64,000 nt of DNA from Desulfosporosinus lacus DSM 15449 (GTDB taxonomy: Bacteria > Bacillota > Desulfitobacteriia > Desulfitobacteriales > Desulfitobacteriaceae), in contig NZ_FQXJ01000007.1 in assembly GCF_900129935.1 (NCBI RefSeq), positions 124,001 to 188,000 on the forward strand. The letters are read 5' to 3'. Position 1 is the stretch's first letter. Every line of letters begins with the position of its first letter. The position numbers and the translations under genes are program-made. The notes beneath the pieces were generated by a model. The model did not search any database and was not told the origin of the DNA. It saw nothing but the letters and a program-made list of their open reading frames with translations. Below are positions 34,559 through 43,136 of this stretch, one piece after another.

Positions 34559-35950
34559 TTGAGGCCAGAGATTATTCAGAAACTAAGTGAAATTGTTGGA
34601 AAAGACAACTTATATACAGAGTTAGAAGATCTGTATTGTTATACCTATGACGCTTCATTTGTTAAGGCGGATTTTAAGAAGGATTTGGCGGGCGTAGCTG
34701 TGTATCCAAGTAACACCGAAGAAGTAGCACAGATAATCAAGCTGGCTAATCAAGAGATGATTCCTGTGGTTCCACGGGGGGCAGGGACAAATGTCAGCGG
34801 AGGGACTATTTCTGTAGGGGATTGTATTATCTTGGTTCTTAAAAGAATGAACAAAATACTTGAGATTGACGGCAAAAATTTAATTGCTGTTGTGGAACCC
34901 GGCGTCATTACTGGCCAATTACAGAGCGAAGTTGAGCGAATAGGCCTGTTTTATCCCCCAGATCCCGCCAGTCAGGCCTTTTCAACAATGGGCGGCAATG
35001 TGGCCGAATGTGCAGGAGGACCGCGTGGCGTGAAATATGGAGTCACTCGAGACTATGTAATCGGGCTCGAGGCAGTACTTCCCACAGGGGAAGTTATTAA
35101 TACCGGTGGAAGAACAATTAAAAATGTGACCGGGTATGATATGACAAAGTTATTTACTGGTTCAGAGGGGACATTATGTGTCATAACTAAAATCATCGTT
35201 AAACTTATTCCATTACCAGAAGCTAAGAGCACTATGATGGCAGTTTTTCCTGAGATTGTTCAAGCCTGTGAAACGGTATCAGAAATCATTGCTACGGGAC
35301 TAGTTCCCTGTTCACTCGAATTGTTGGACAACATTTACATTAGAAATATTGAGGAATATGCTAAAGTTGGACTGCCCACAGAGGCGGGTGCTGTGCTCTT
35401 AATAGAAGTTGATGGGGACTCGGAAATATTGGCGAAACAGATTGGAAAGATAGAGAAAATCTGCAGTCGATTAGGAGCAGTCCAGATCAGGGTTGCCAAG
35501 ACTAAAGAGGAAGCAGAAGAATTATGGCGCGCGCGCCGCTCGGCCTTTGCAGCCGTGTCGAGGTTAAGACCGACCATTATCGGTGAAGATGCGACGGTTC
35601 CGCGCAGCAGTATTCCGGCCGCTGTGAACCGTATTCAAGAAATCGCGGCTAAATATAACATTATTGTTGCGATACTGGGACATGCCGGAGATGGCAACTT
35701 GCATGCCACCATCCTTACTGATGAGACGGATCTAGAAGAGATGGCAAGGGTCGAAAAGGCCATCGACGAGATCTTTATAGCTACAGTAGAACTGGGTGGT
35801 TCATTAAGCGGTGAGCATGGTATCGGTAGGGCGAAATCAAAGTTCATTACCATTCAGACTGGGGAGGTTGGACTGGAAGTTCAACGTCAAATTAAACAAG
35901 CACTTGATCCTAATAATATCTTGAACCCTGGCGTAATGTTTGGAGCGTGA
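34559..35950 (+). CDS. glcD: FAD-linked oxidase GlcD-type (probable D-lactate/glycolate dehydrogenase subunit)
   Basis: This 463-residue flavoprotein has an FAD_binding_4 domain (PVVPRGAGTNVSGGT at about 73-87, FSTMGGNVAECAGGPRGVKYG) and an FAD-oxidase C domain (ILGHAGDGNLHATIL, GGSLSGEHGIGRAK). It oxidises a 2-hydroxyacid and passes electrons to the Fe-S partner encoded immediately downstream. TTG start with AAGGAGG. Context with lactate permease and LarA points to D-lactate; glycolate cannot be excluded by sequence. Confidence 0.9.
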   Translation: MRPEIIQKLSEIVGKDNLYTELEDLYCYTYDASFVKADFKKDLAGVAVYPSNTEEVAQIIKLANQEMIPVVPRGAGTNVSGGTISVGDCIILVLKRMNKILEIDGKNLIAVVEPGVITGQLQSEVERIGLFYPPDPASQAFSTMGGNVAECAGGPRGVKYGVTRDYVIGLEAVLPTGEVINTGGRTIKNVTGYDMTKLFTGSEGTLCVITKIIVKLIPLPEAKSTMMAVFPEIVQACETVSEIIATGLVPCSLELLDNIYIRNIEEYAKVGLPTEAGAVLLIEVDGDSEILAKQIGKIEKICSRLGAVQIRVAKTKEEAEELWRARRSAFAAVSRLRPTIIGEDATVPRSSIPAAVNRIQEIAAKYNIIVAILGHAGDGNLHATILTDETDLEEMARVEKAIDEIFIATVELGGSLSGEHGIGRAKSKFITIQTGEVGLEVQRQIKQALDPNNILNPGVMFGA

Positions 35951-35954
35951 TGAA

Positions 35955-37253
35955 ATGGATCGTTCATTAGAGTCTTGGCAGAAAGAAGTTATCCGATGTA
36001 TTCGTTGCGGTGCCTGCCAAAATGTCTGTCCTGTTTTTAAAGAGTTGCAGGCAGAGTCCACAGTCGCCAGAGGGCGAGTTAAGCTCATTCGAGGAGTCAT
36101 AAGTAAAGACTTAGATTTAACGGATGGTTTTATTGATAAGATGTCGTTGTGCTTGATGTGCAAGGCTTGCGTTGTGAACTGTCCGAGCGGGGTGAAAGTT
36201 GACAAGCTAGTAGAAGCGGCCCGTAAGGAGATCGCAGAGAAGAAAGGACTTTCTCCGTTTAAAAATCTAATCTTTCGCTTAGTTTTAAAAAACCGTTGGG
36301 TATTTAACACGGGAATGAGGACCGGACGAATTTTTCAAGGCTTAGTCTTCCGGAAAGGGCCTAATGGGCAAGGAATGCTGCCCAGAATGTCCTTGGGAAT
36401 AGACAAGAGAAGACTCCTCTCTCCCCTCGCTCAAAAACCGTTTAAGAGCATGTATCCCGGAGTAGTTAAAGTCTCTGAAGCAACCATGAGGGTAGCTTTT
36501 TTTACTGGGTGCATGATCAACTACATTTATACAGATACCGGTCGGGCAGTTATCAACGTCCTTAATCAAAATGGAGTGGAAGTTATAATTCCTTCTCTCC
36601 AAAACTGCTGTGGTACTCCTGTTCGGATTAATGGGGACTATGAAACTGCTAAAACAATGGCGAGGGCAAATATAGATGTTTTCCTGAAAGAAAAGGTTGA
36701 TGCTGTTGTCGTGGCTTGTGGCACGTGTGGTTTAAGCCTGAAGGAGGAGTATGCTGAGTTACTTAAGGATGATCCGAACTATGTTGAAAAGGCCAAGAAG
36801 CTAGGGTCCATGGTCAAAGATTTCACAGAACTGGTGGTTTCTTTGGAGGGATTTGAGGGAAAAATGGGTCGGTTACCAGTAAAAGTCACTTACCACGATC
36901 CTTGTCACCTCGTCAGAGGGTTGAAAGTCAAAGAACAACCCAGACAGATTATCAGAAGTATTCCTGGCGTGATTTTTGAAGAAATGACTAAAGCAGATAC
37001 CTGCTGTGGCAGTGGGGGTTCTTTCAGCTTATATCACTACGAACTTTCGACTAAAATCAATGATTATAAAGTGGAATCTGTTCATCAAACAGGGGCAGAG
37101 ATATTGGCTACAGGGTGCTCTGCCTGTCGAATGCATATTGAGGACGGCCTGAATCGCCAAGGGATTCCAATGCAGGTGATGCATACTGCGCAACTATTGG
37201 AAATGGCTTACGAAGCCAAAGGACTTACTGCGGAAAAATTGATGAAGATATAA
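35955..37253 (+). CDS. glcF: Fe-S oxidoreductase GlcF-type (CCG domains)
   Basis: This is a 432-residue protein. Two 4Fe-4S motifs, CIRCGACQNVCP and CLMCKACVVNCP, lie in the first 80 residues. Two cysteine-rich CCG domains follow: NCCGTPVR with CGTCGLSL, and DTCCGSGGSFS with GCSACRMH. It is the electron-transfer partner of GlcD and probably hands electrons on to the quinone pool or an electron-transfer protein. ATG at 35955 has GGAG upstream; a TTG at 35940 overlaps glcD. The genes overlap or abut, so they form one operon. Confidence 0.9.
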   Translation: MDRSLESWQKEVIRCIRCGACQNVCPVFKELQAESTVARGRVKLIRGVISKDLDLTDGFIDKMSLCLMCKACVVNCPSGVKVDKLVEAARKEIAEKKGLSPFKNLIFRLVLKNRWVFNTGMRTGRIFQGLVFRKGPNGQGMLPRMSLGIDKRRLLSPLAQKPFKSMYPGVVKVSEATMRVAFFTGCMINYIYTDTGRAVINVLNQNGVEVIIPSLQNCCGTPVRINGDYETAKTMARANIDVFLKEKVDAVVVACGTCGLSLKEEYAELLKDDPNYVEKAKKLGSMVKDFTELVVSLEGFEGKMGRLPVKVTYHDPCHLVRGLKVKEQPRQIIRSIPGVIFEEMTKADTCCGSGGSFSLYHYELSTKINDYKVESVHQTGAEILATGCSACRMHIEDGLNRQGIPMQVMHTAQLLEMAYEAKGLTAEKLMKI

Positions 37254-37265
37254 GGTGTAACAAAA

Positions 37266-37295
37266 AGTCGCTTAAACCAATGGTTTTAAGCGACT
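37266..37295. terminator. Bidirectional terminator after glcF
   Basis: AGTCGCTTAAACCA / TGGTTTTAAGCGACT is a nearly perfect long stem. On the minus strand it is followed by TTTTTG, so it ends the small membrane-protein gene as well. Confidence 0.8.
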
Positions 37296-37352
37296 ATGGG
37301 CTAAGTCTCTTTAAAACTCCATTCCACAAGTAATTCTGTGTTCTTGAACATC

Positions 37353-37559
37353 TTAGTTATTTTCTTTGTGCGTAGTCGTAATTGCAAGGATTACAATGAT
37401 TGCAATTAGGCCTGCCACAATGTAGACACGAATTCTTACAGGGACTCCATTGCTTGACATGGCACTGTCAGCCGCAGCTAAAACTGGAGCAACGCTAGCT
37501 AATAATGTGAATAATGTTGCCAGAATGACCGCATACGCTTTTGATAAAATTGTCTTCAT
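37353..37559 (-). CDS. Small exported membrane protein (68 residues)
   Basis: MKTILSK is followed by a signal-like hydrophobic stretch with a possible cleavage site (SVAPVLAAADSA), a short polar loop and one membrane helix (VYIVAGLIAIIVILAIT), ending in a polar tail. The ATG at 37559 has AAAAGGGGTG about 11 bases upstream; a longer in-frame start adds 22 polar residues that do not fit a signal peptide. No family recognised. Confidence 0.65.
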   Translation of the reverse strand: MKTILSKAYAVILATLFTLLASVAPVLAAADSAMSSNGVPVRIRVYIVAGLIAIIVILAITTTHKENN

Positions 37560-37772
37560 ATTTTTATTCACACCCCTTTTAAAACTATCCCTTTGTGACA
37601 AACTACCCTTAGTAACTTTTTTCACTTCCTTTCACTTTTTAATACAATATATAGTTAAGCTTTATTTTATGTGTATATGAATAATCTGGACTAAGATGCA
37701 GATGATGGAAATACAGATGCCGCTGCCTATTATGGAAACTACAGTTTTAGATCGCAGGGAGGAGATTAAAGG

Positions 37773-39056
37773 ATGAATAGATTTGAGGTTGCCTATGGTA
37801 AAGAAACGCTGTCCTTTTTGCTTCCGTCTTCCGTGAACGCTATGGAGATTGAAGCAAAAGCTAGTCAGCCAATTTTAGATATAGAACAGGCGATTCTTCA
37901 AGCTGTTGGCCATCCACTTGGAACGGCTCCACTTATTGAGGTGGTAAAACCAGGAGACAAAGTAGTTATTGTAGTTAGTGACCATACTAGACTATGGGTA
38001 CGGACGGATGTTCTTTTGCCGGTGTTACTCGATGTTTTAAATATGGCAGGAATACCGGATAAGGACATTTCTCTTGTAACGGCTACTGGGGATCACCGCT
38101 TGCTGACATTAGAAGAACATACGGCAATTTGTGGAGCAAAGGTTCTAGAGAGGGTTCCTGTCTTCGATCATGAGTGTCAATCTCAAGATTTGGTTGATTT
38201 AGGTTTATCCACCCAAGGTACCCCCATCAAGATCAATCGTCGGGTATGGGAAGCGGACAAGGTAATTCTTACCGGAGGAATAGCCTATCATTTGCTGGCA
38301 GGTTTTGGTGGCGGACGTAAGTCAATTGCTCCTGGGGTCTGTGGCTACGAGATGATCCAAAAAAACCATGCTTTGGCGCTTAAAGAAGCAGGGCCCTCAG
38401 GACTTAATCCAAACATTCAGACCGGAAAAATGGAGGGCAATCCAGTTGCAGAGGATATGTTAGAAATCGCTCGTCTAGTAGGCGTAGATTTCATCCTTAA
38501 TGTCGTTGTTAACGAGAAGAAAGAGTTTGTCTATATTGCGGCGGGTGAGTTGCATCAGGCTCATTTAGCGGGGTGCAGGGTAACCGAAGAAATCTTCGGC
38601 ATTGAGATCAAAGAAAAAGCTGATTTAGTTATTGTTTCAAGCGGTGGGTATCCTAAAGATATTCAACTTTACCAATCAATTAAAGCTTTAGATAATGCTA
38701 CTTACGCTGTGAAAGAGGGTGGCATTATTATCTTGGTTAGTGAATGCTCAGATGGGATAGGTTCTCAACCTTTTCAGGATTATTTTAAATATGGCGAGGT
38801 AGAGGATATGAGTGCTAGACTCCATGCTGACTTTACTATGCCTGGTTTTGTAAGTTTGAGAACAGCGAGCATTTGCAGAAAGACACCAGTTATTTTGATT
38901 AGTTCTCTACCAGAAGATGTGGTAAAACTGGTGAAGATGGTTCCTGCCCATTCTCCAGCAGAGGCATGGCAATTAGCAACCCAAATGCTTGGTCAGCAAC
39001 CTAAATCCATCTATGTAATGCCTCACGGTGGAAACACCTTTCCGATTATGAGCTAG
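37773..39056 (+). CDS. larA: Nickel-dependent lactate racemase LarA family protein
   Basis: This 427-residue protein is of the LarA (DUF2088) family. VVIVVSDHTRLWVRTD, TATGDHRLLT, VFDHECQSQD and the long AYHLLAGFGGGRKSIAPGVCG stretch carry the conserved His/Lys/Arg residues that bind the nickel-pincer nucleotide and substrate. It would interconvert D- and L-lactate; other family members act on other 2-hydroxyacids. GGGAGGAG precedes the ATG. The cofactor genes larB, larC and larE are not in this window. Confidence 0.88.
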   Translation: MNRFEVAYGKETLSFLLPSSVNAMEIEAKASQPILDIEQAILQAVGHPLGTAPLIEVVKPGDKVVIVVSDHTRLWVRTDVLLPVLLDVLNMAGIPDKDISLVTATGDHRLLTLEEHTAICGAKVLERVPVFDHECQSQDLVDLGLSTQGTPIKINRRVWEADKVILTGGIAYHLLAGFGGGRKSIAPGVCGYEMIQKNHALALKEAGPSGLNPNIQTGKMEGNPVAEDMLEIARLVGVDFILNVVVNEKKEFVYIAAGELHQAHLAGCRVTEEIFGIEIKEKADLVIVSSGGYPKDIQLYQSIKALDNATYAVKEGGIIILVSECSDGIGSQPFQDYFKYGEVEDMSARLHADFTMPGFVSLRTASICRKTPVILISSLPEDVVKLVKMVPAHSPAEAWQLATQMLGQQPKSIYVMPHGGNTFPIMS

Positions 39057-39078
39057 GGCATAATATTTCTAAATGGTA

Positions 39079-39107
39079 TTGAATTTATGGTATAAGGGTG
39101 TTATTAT
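39079..39107 (+). promoter_or_regulatory. Promoter of the second T-box transcript
   Basis: TTGAAT (39079-39084), 17 bases, TATTAT (39102-39107), the same layout as at 20300-20328. Confidence 0.75.
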
Positions 39108-39109
39108 CA

Positions 39110-39386
39110 TATAAACCGTTGAAGGGGAAGTAAAACCGCATGACCAACCTCACAGAGAGTCGAGTAAGGTGGAAGCTCGGCAGGTAATGGAGCGGGTAAA
39201 TGGGCCCCAGAGGGTGGAACGAAAAAGCTCAGGCTTTAGTAGTTACCAACGCAGAGCCAGCGTTATCGGGCTAAGAGTGTGTTGGCACTCTGTATGAGGG
39301 GATGCATTATTATTTATGCATTAACTAAGGTGGTACCGCAGATTAACGTCTGTCCTTATTTTAAGGATAGACGTTTTATTTTTATC
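39110..39386 (+). promoter_or_regulatory. Second T-box leader, upstream of trpX paralogue
   Basis: This leader is largely identical to the one at 20332-20600, including AAGGTGGTACCGCAG at 39327-39341. Compensating changes occur in the apical Stem I helix (CGAGC/GCTTG there, CGAGT/GCTCG here), indicating a working RNA. TGG triplets compatible with Trp are kept (for example 39201-39203). It should respond to the same uncharged tRNA. Confidence 0.92.
39345..39386 (+). terminator. Terminator of the second T-box
   Basis: AACGTCTGTCCTTA pairs with TAAGGATAGACGTT (one mismatch) and is followed by TTATTTTTAT. Confidence 0.9.
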
Positions 39387-39455
39387 TTCACCGTTCTGTT
39401 TGTAAGAACAGAACATGCAGTTGCCAGAAATATTAAATAGAAGAGAGGTATTTTA

Positions 39456-40463
39456 ATGAAAAAGCAATTGGCAAGAATGATGATTTCCGTAATAATGACC
39501 ATGACCTTATTGATTTCTTTAACGGCCTGCTCACCAAGTAAAACTGAAACCCCTGATAAGACTTCAGCAAAGAAGACTATCGGTATCGTCCAAATTGTAG
39601 AACATCCCTCATTGAATACTATCAAAGAATCTATTGTCAATCAGTTACAGGAGAAAGGGTTTAAAGATGGTGAGACTATTTCAATAGATTATCAGAATGC
39701 CCAAGGTGATCAGTCTACGCTAAAGACAATCGTCACTAAATTTGTAAACAATAAATATGACCTTATCATCGCTATTGCTACACCCTCAGCACAGGCTGCT
39801 GTAAGTCAAACAAAGGATATTCCCGTGCTTTTCGCGGCTTGTGCTGATCCTTTGGGATCAGGAGTCGTGACTAATCTTGAAAAACCAGGCGGTAATGTAA
39901 CGGGTACCTCAAATGCTGTTTCTGCTGAGAAAATAATGGAGTTGGCCAAGCGGATCACCCCGAATTTTGAAACCATTGGCGCATTATACAATTCAAGTGA
40001 AACCAATTCCCTATCTGTAATTAAAAATCTAAAGGAGTATGCTAGTAAAAATAATCTAACGATTATCGAATCGACCGTGACCAGTTCCGCTGATGTACAG
40101 CAGGCTGTCACATCTCTGGTAGGTAAAGTCGATGTTCTCTTCTCACCCAATGATAACACAGTTGCTTCTGCGATGCCCTTAGTAGCCCAAATTGCCAATA
40201 ACGCCAAGCTGCCTGTATATGTGGCAGCCGATTCAATGGTTAAGGATGGGGGGCTGGCAACCTACGGTATAGACTATACTGTGCTTGGGAAAGAGACTGC
40301 CGACATGGCTGTAGAGATCTTAAATGGAAAGAACCCTGGGGATATTCCAGTCATGACCATGTCTGATATGCAGATTTATGCCAATAAAGACACAGCAAAG
40401 GCTATCGGAATTAATCTGCCGGATGATGTGTTAAAAGAGGCAGCTCAGATTTTCGGGAATTAA
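39456..40463 (+). CDS. TrpX-family substrate-binding lipoprotein, orphan paralogue
   Basis: This 335-residue lipoprotein has the lipobox ISLTAC and is about 70% identical by eye to the TrpX protein at 20700; the mature N terminus GIVQIVEHPSLNTI and the cleft stretch NVTGTSNAVSAEKIMEL are conserved. No permease or ATPase follows; a terminator ends the unit, so it presumably docks on the TrpYZ encoded at 21723-23435 or on another transporter. AGAGAGG precedes the ATG. Its own T-box shows it is part of the same tRNA-sensed regulon. Confidence 0.87.
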   Translation: MKKQLARMMISVIMTMTLLISLTACSPSKTETPDKTSAKKTIGIVQIVEHPSLNTIKESIVNQLQEKGFKDGETISIDYQNAQGDQSTLKTIVTKFVNNKYDLIIAIATPSAQAAVSQTKDIPVLFAACADPLGSGVVTNLEKPGGNVTGTSNAVSAEKIMELAKRITPNFETIGALYNSSETNSLSVIKNLKEYASKNNLTIIESTVTSSADVQQAVTSLVGKVDVLFSPNDNTVASAMPLVAQIANNAKLPVYVAADSMVKDGGLATYGIDYTVLGKETADMAVEILNGKNPGDIPVMTMSDMQIYANKDTAKAIGINLPDDVLKEAAQIFGN

Positions 40464-40502
40464 GGAAATTAAACTGCCTAAATAGTGGTATAAAGAATAA
40501 GG

Positions 40503-40538
40503 GGCCTTCCAAACTTCAAGGTGAAGCGATGGAAGGCC
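40503..40538 (+). terminator. Terminator after the trpX paralogue
   Basis: GGCCTTCCA / TGGAAGGCC outer stem with inner CTTCA/TGAAG, followed by TTTGC. Confidence 0.8.
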
Positions 40539-40627
40539 TTTGCATTAGATAGTTTAATTGTAAAGAACAGTTCCATTTGCTCCGTAGAGGCATAGAGAGA
40601 TGTTCTTTACTTATAGAAAAATATAAG

Positions 40628-40659
40628 TAGACCGAGGCGCAATGAACAGCCTCGGTCTA
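40628..40659 (-). terminator. Terminator of the liv operon
   Basis: TAGACCGAGGC / GCCTCGGTCTA, 11-bp perfect stem; on the minus strand ACTTATATTTTT follows. It lies just past livF. Confidence 0.85.
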
Positions 40660-40702
40660 TCTTAAAAAGTGGATATTTTACAGATAATAATGCAATTGTT
40701 CC

Positions 40703-41398
40703 TTATACCAATAAATACTTCGAACGAACTTCTTCATTTTCGGCTAACTCATCTACGGTACCTTCAAAGCGTACCTGTCCTCGTTCAAGAACATAACACC
40801 TATCAGCTAATTTTAAAGCAGATTTGAGGTTTTGTTCGGCTAAAAGAATCGATATCCCGGTTGAACGAAGCTGAATAATTTGTTCTTCCAATTCCCTAAC
40901 GATCAATGGCGCTAGACCTTCGGTAGGTTCATCTAAAATCAGAAGCTCTGGATTTCCAAGCAAGGCCCTGGCAATACTTAACATTTGCTGTTCTCCTCCA
41001 CTTAAGTTCCCACCCCGTCGGTTTTCTGTTCTTTTGAGTACAGGAAATAACTCGTGGACTTTGGCCAAATTCCAAACCCCTGTTTTGATGCCATCGGCAA
41101 TCTCGAGATTTTCACGCACAGACAAGTCTGCAAAAATCCTGCGGTCATCAGGGACAAAGCTAATCCCTAATTTAACCATCCGCTTAGTAGGGGTTTTCGC
41201 AATGTCTTGTCCTTTAAAATAGATTTGTCCGGATTTTGGCGGGGTAATTCCAATAATACTCTTGAGAGTCGTTGTCTTTCCGACCCCGTTACGACCAAGT
41301 AAGGATACGACCTCTCCTTGATTGACCTTTAAAGATAAACCAAACAGAACATGGCTTAATCCGTAGTAGGTATGAATGTCTCTAACGTCTAACATCAT
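40703..41398 (-). CDS. livF: Branched-chain amino acid ABC transporter ATPase LivF
   Basis: This 231-residue ATPase has Walker A GRNGVGKTT, signature LSGGEQQML and Walker B LLILDEPTEGLAP, with the LivF-style opening MMLDVRDIHTYYGLSHVLFG. It works with LivG under the LivHM membrane pair. It overlaps livG by 4 bases. The family covers branched-chain amino acids but also urea and other amides. Confidence 0.92.
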   Translation of the reverse strand: MMLDVRDIHTYYGLSHVLFGLSLKVNQGEVVSLLGRNGVGKTTTLKSIIGITPPKSGQIYFKGQDIAKTPTKRMVKLGISFVPDDRRIFADLSVRENLEIADGIKTGVWNLAKVHELFPVLKRTENRRGGNLSGGEQQMLSIARALLGNPELLILDEPTEGLAPLIVRELEEQIIQLRSTGISILLAEQNLKSALKLADRCYVLERGQVRFEGTVDELAENEEVRSKYLLV

Positions 41399-42132
41399 CC
41401 AGTTTCCCCCAAATAGGCATTTTGCACAGATTTATCATTTCTGATGTCTTGTGGCAGACCTTGAGCAATTGTTTTACCTTGGTGAAGTACCATTATTTTT
41501 TGGGCAACATCAAAAACTAATTCCATATCGTGTTCAGTAAGCAGTATTGTAAGGCCTTTTTCACGAGATAGGTGCTTAATAAGATTGACAATTCTGCGGG
41601 TTTCTTCTGATGACATTCCAGCTGTAGGCTCATCTAATAGAAGGAGTTCAGGTTTGCTCCCCAAGGCAATGGCAATTTCTAGGACCTTTTGGTCCCCATA
41701 AGATAAAGCACTGCACGAACGATCTTTAAAATCAAACAATTCGAAACTGTCCAGAATTTCCAATGTCTCTTCAATAAAAAGTTTTTTTGCAGGTCTGAAA
41801 AAGTTTTGATCTAAGCGATGTTTAGCAATGACTGAAGCTTGCACATTTTCAAAAACCGTAAGACTTGAGAAGATATTGATCAATTGAAAAGACCTGGCCA
41901 TTCCTCTATGGCAGATTTTATAGGGAGCCATACTCGTGATTTCTTTACCCTGAAATCGGATATGGCCGGAGTCCGCCTGCAAGTGTCCAGTTATTAAATT
42001 AAATAACGTGGATTTTCCTGCGCCATTAGGACCAATAACTGCTACAACTTCACCCTTTGGAACCAAAAGGTTAGCATCTGAAATGGCTTGAAATCCATCG
42101 AACGATTTCTTGAGCTGTTCAACCTGAAGCAT
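41395..42132 (-). CDS. livG: Branched-chain amino acid ABC transporter ATPase LivG
   Basis: This 245-residue ATPase has Walker A GPNGAGKST, signature LSYGDQKVLEIA (the LSYG variant typical of LivG), Walker B LLLLDEPTAGMS and a C-terminal AYLGE typical of the family. The ATG at 42132 with GAGAGGAGG upstream is used. The reading frame extends 47 codons upstream over livM, but that part is unrelated. Second ATPase of the importer. Confidence 0.92.
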   Translation of the reverse strand: MLQVEQLKKSFDGFQAISDANLLVPKGEVVAVIGPNGAGKSTLFNLITGHLQADSGHIRFQGKEITSMAPYKICHRGMARSFQLINIFSSLTVFENVQASVIAKHRLDQNFFRPAKKLFIEETLEILDSFELFDFKDRSCSALSYGDQKVLEIAIALGSKPELLLLDEPTAGMSSEETRRIVNLIKHLSREKGLTILLTEHDMELVFDVAQKIMVLHQGKTIAQGLPQDIRNDKSVQNAYLGETG

Positions 42133-42133
42133 A

Positions 42134-43120
42134 TTAATTTCCTCCTCTCTTATCCTGGCTTTTGTTATAAATCTCCATAAGATAACCAAGAATACCTTGA
42201 GGCAAGAACAATACCAGAAGGAGTAACAGCAGTCCAAGGACAAGAAGCCAGTACTCTGTGTACAGACCAACAACCATAGATAAAAGGACTAAAATACCTG
42301 CACCCAACATTGGACCCATAAATACAGTGAGTCCACCCATTAAACACATAATCAGAACCTCTGCCGATTCGCTCCAAAATAAAAGAGAAGGGGCAACAGA
42401 ACGTTCAACTAAGACAAATAAGACACCTGCAATTCCTGCAAAGAATCCGGCAATTACAAAGGCTGTCAAGCGATGCCTTTTGACATTGACACCAACACTT
42501 TCAGAGCGAACAGGGTTATCACGAGTAGCAAGTAACATGAGACCAAAAGGGGATTCGGTGATTATATATAGAATTATTAAAGAAATGACTAGAATTAAAA
42601 GAGTTGCATAATAGACAGAATTGATTGAGGTAAGGAATTCCGGAACAGGTATTGCATGAATTCCGTTATCTCCATTGGTTAGTGCATTCCAGCGATAGAC
42701 AATGGCCCAAACCAATTGACCTAGTGCCAGTGTAAGCATACCGAAATACAGGCCTCTTAAACGTACACAAAACCATCCAATCACTAAAGCTATGAGTGCA
42801 GCAACCAGAGGGGCGAGCAAGACGGCAACAGCAAATGGCCAAGAAGTTTTGGTTGTAACGATCGCCACTGTATAGGCGCCCACTCCGAAAAAAACGCCAT
42901 GGTGGAGATGAAGCAGTCCACCGTATCCCAGAACCAAATTCAAACTTGTGGCGAGTAAAGCCGTTGTAAAAACAGTGGCTAGCAAGTAGACATAATATTG
43001 GGTTAGAAACCCAGGGGCTAGCAAAAGGACTATAATGCCGACTGCTGCTATACCCAGGCCTAGATAGGTATTAAACTTTCCCTTCGGATTTTCAATTAAC
43101 TTCAAATTATTCGTGGACAT
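42134..43120 (-). CDS. livM: Branched-chain amino acid ABC transporter permease LivM
   Basis: This 328-residue permease has about nine to ten membrane segments. LNLVLGYGGLLHLHHGVFFGVGAYTVAI (family: GLxSLGHAAFFGIGAY), the loop LLATRDNPVRSESVGVNVKRHRL and FAGIAGVLF identify LivM. GAAAGGAAC lies before the ATG. Sixteen bases after livH. Confidence 0.92.
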   Translation of the reverse strand: MSTNNLKLIENPKGKFNTYLGLGIAAVGIIVLLLAPGFLTQYYVYLLATVFTTALLATSLNLVLGYGGLLHLHHGVFFGVGAYTVAIVTTKTSWPFAVAVLLAPLVAALIALVIGWFCVRLRGLYFGMLTLALGQLVWAIVYRWNALTNGDNGIHAIPVPEFLTSINSVYYATLLILVISLIILYIITESPFGLMLLATRDNPVRSESVGVNVKRHRLTAFVIAGFFAGIAGVLFVLVERSVAPSLLFWSESAEVLIMCLMGGLTVFMGPMLGAGILVLLSMVVGLYTEYWLLVLGLLLLLLVLFLPQGILGYLMEIYNKSQDKRGGN

Positions 43121-43136
43121 ATCTGTGTTCCTTTCT

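Noticed and set aside
42133-42273. 47-codon N-terminal extension of livG
   Set aside because: It overlaps livM and is out of keeping with LivG; ATG at 42132 has a strong AGGAGG.
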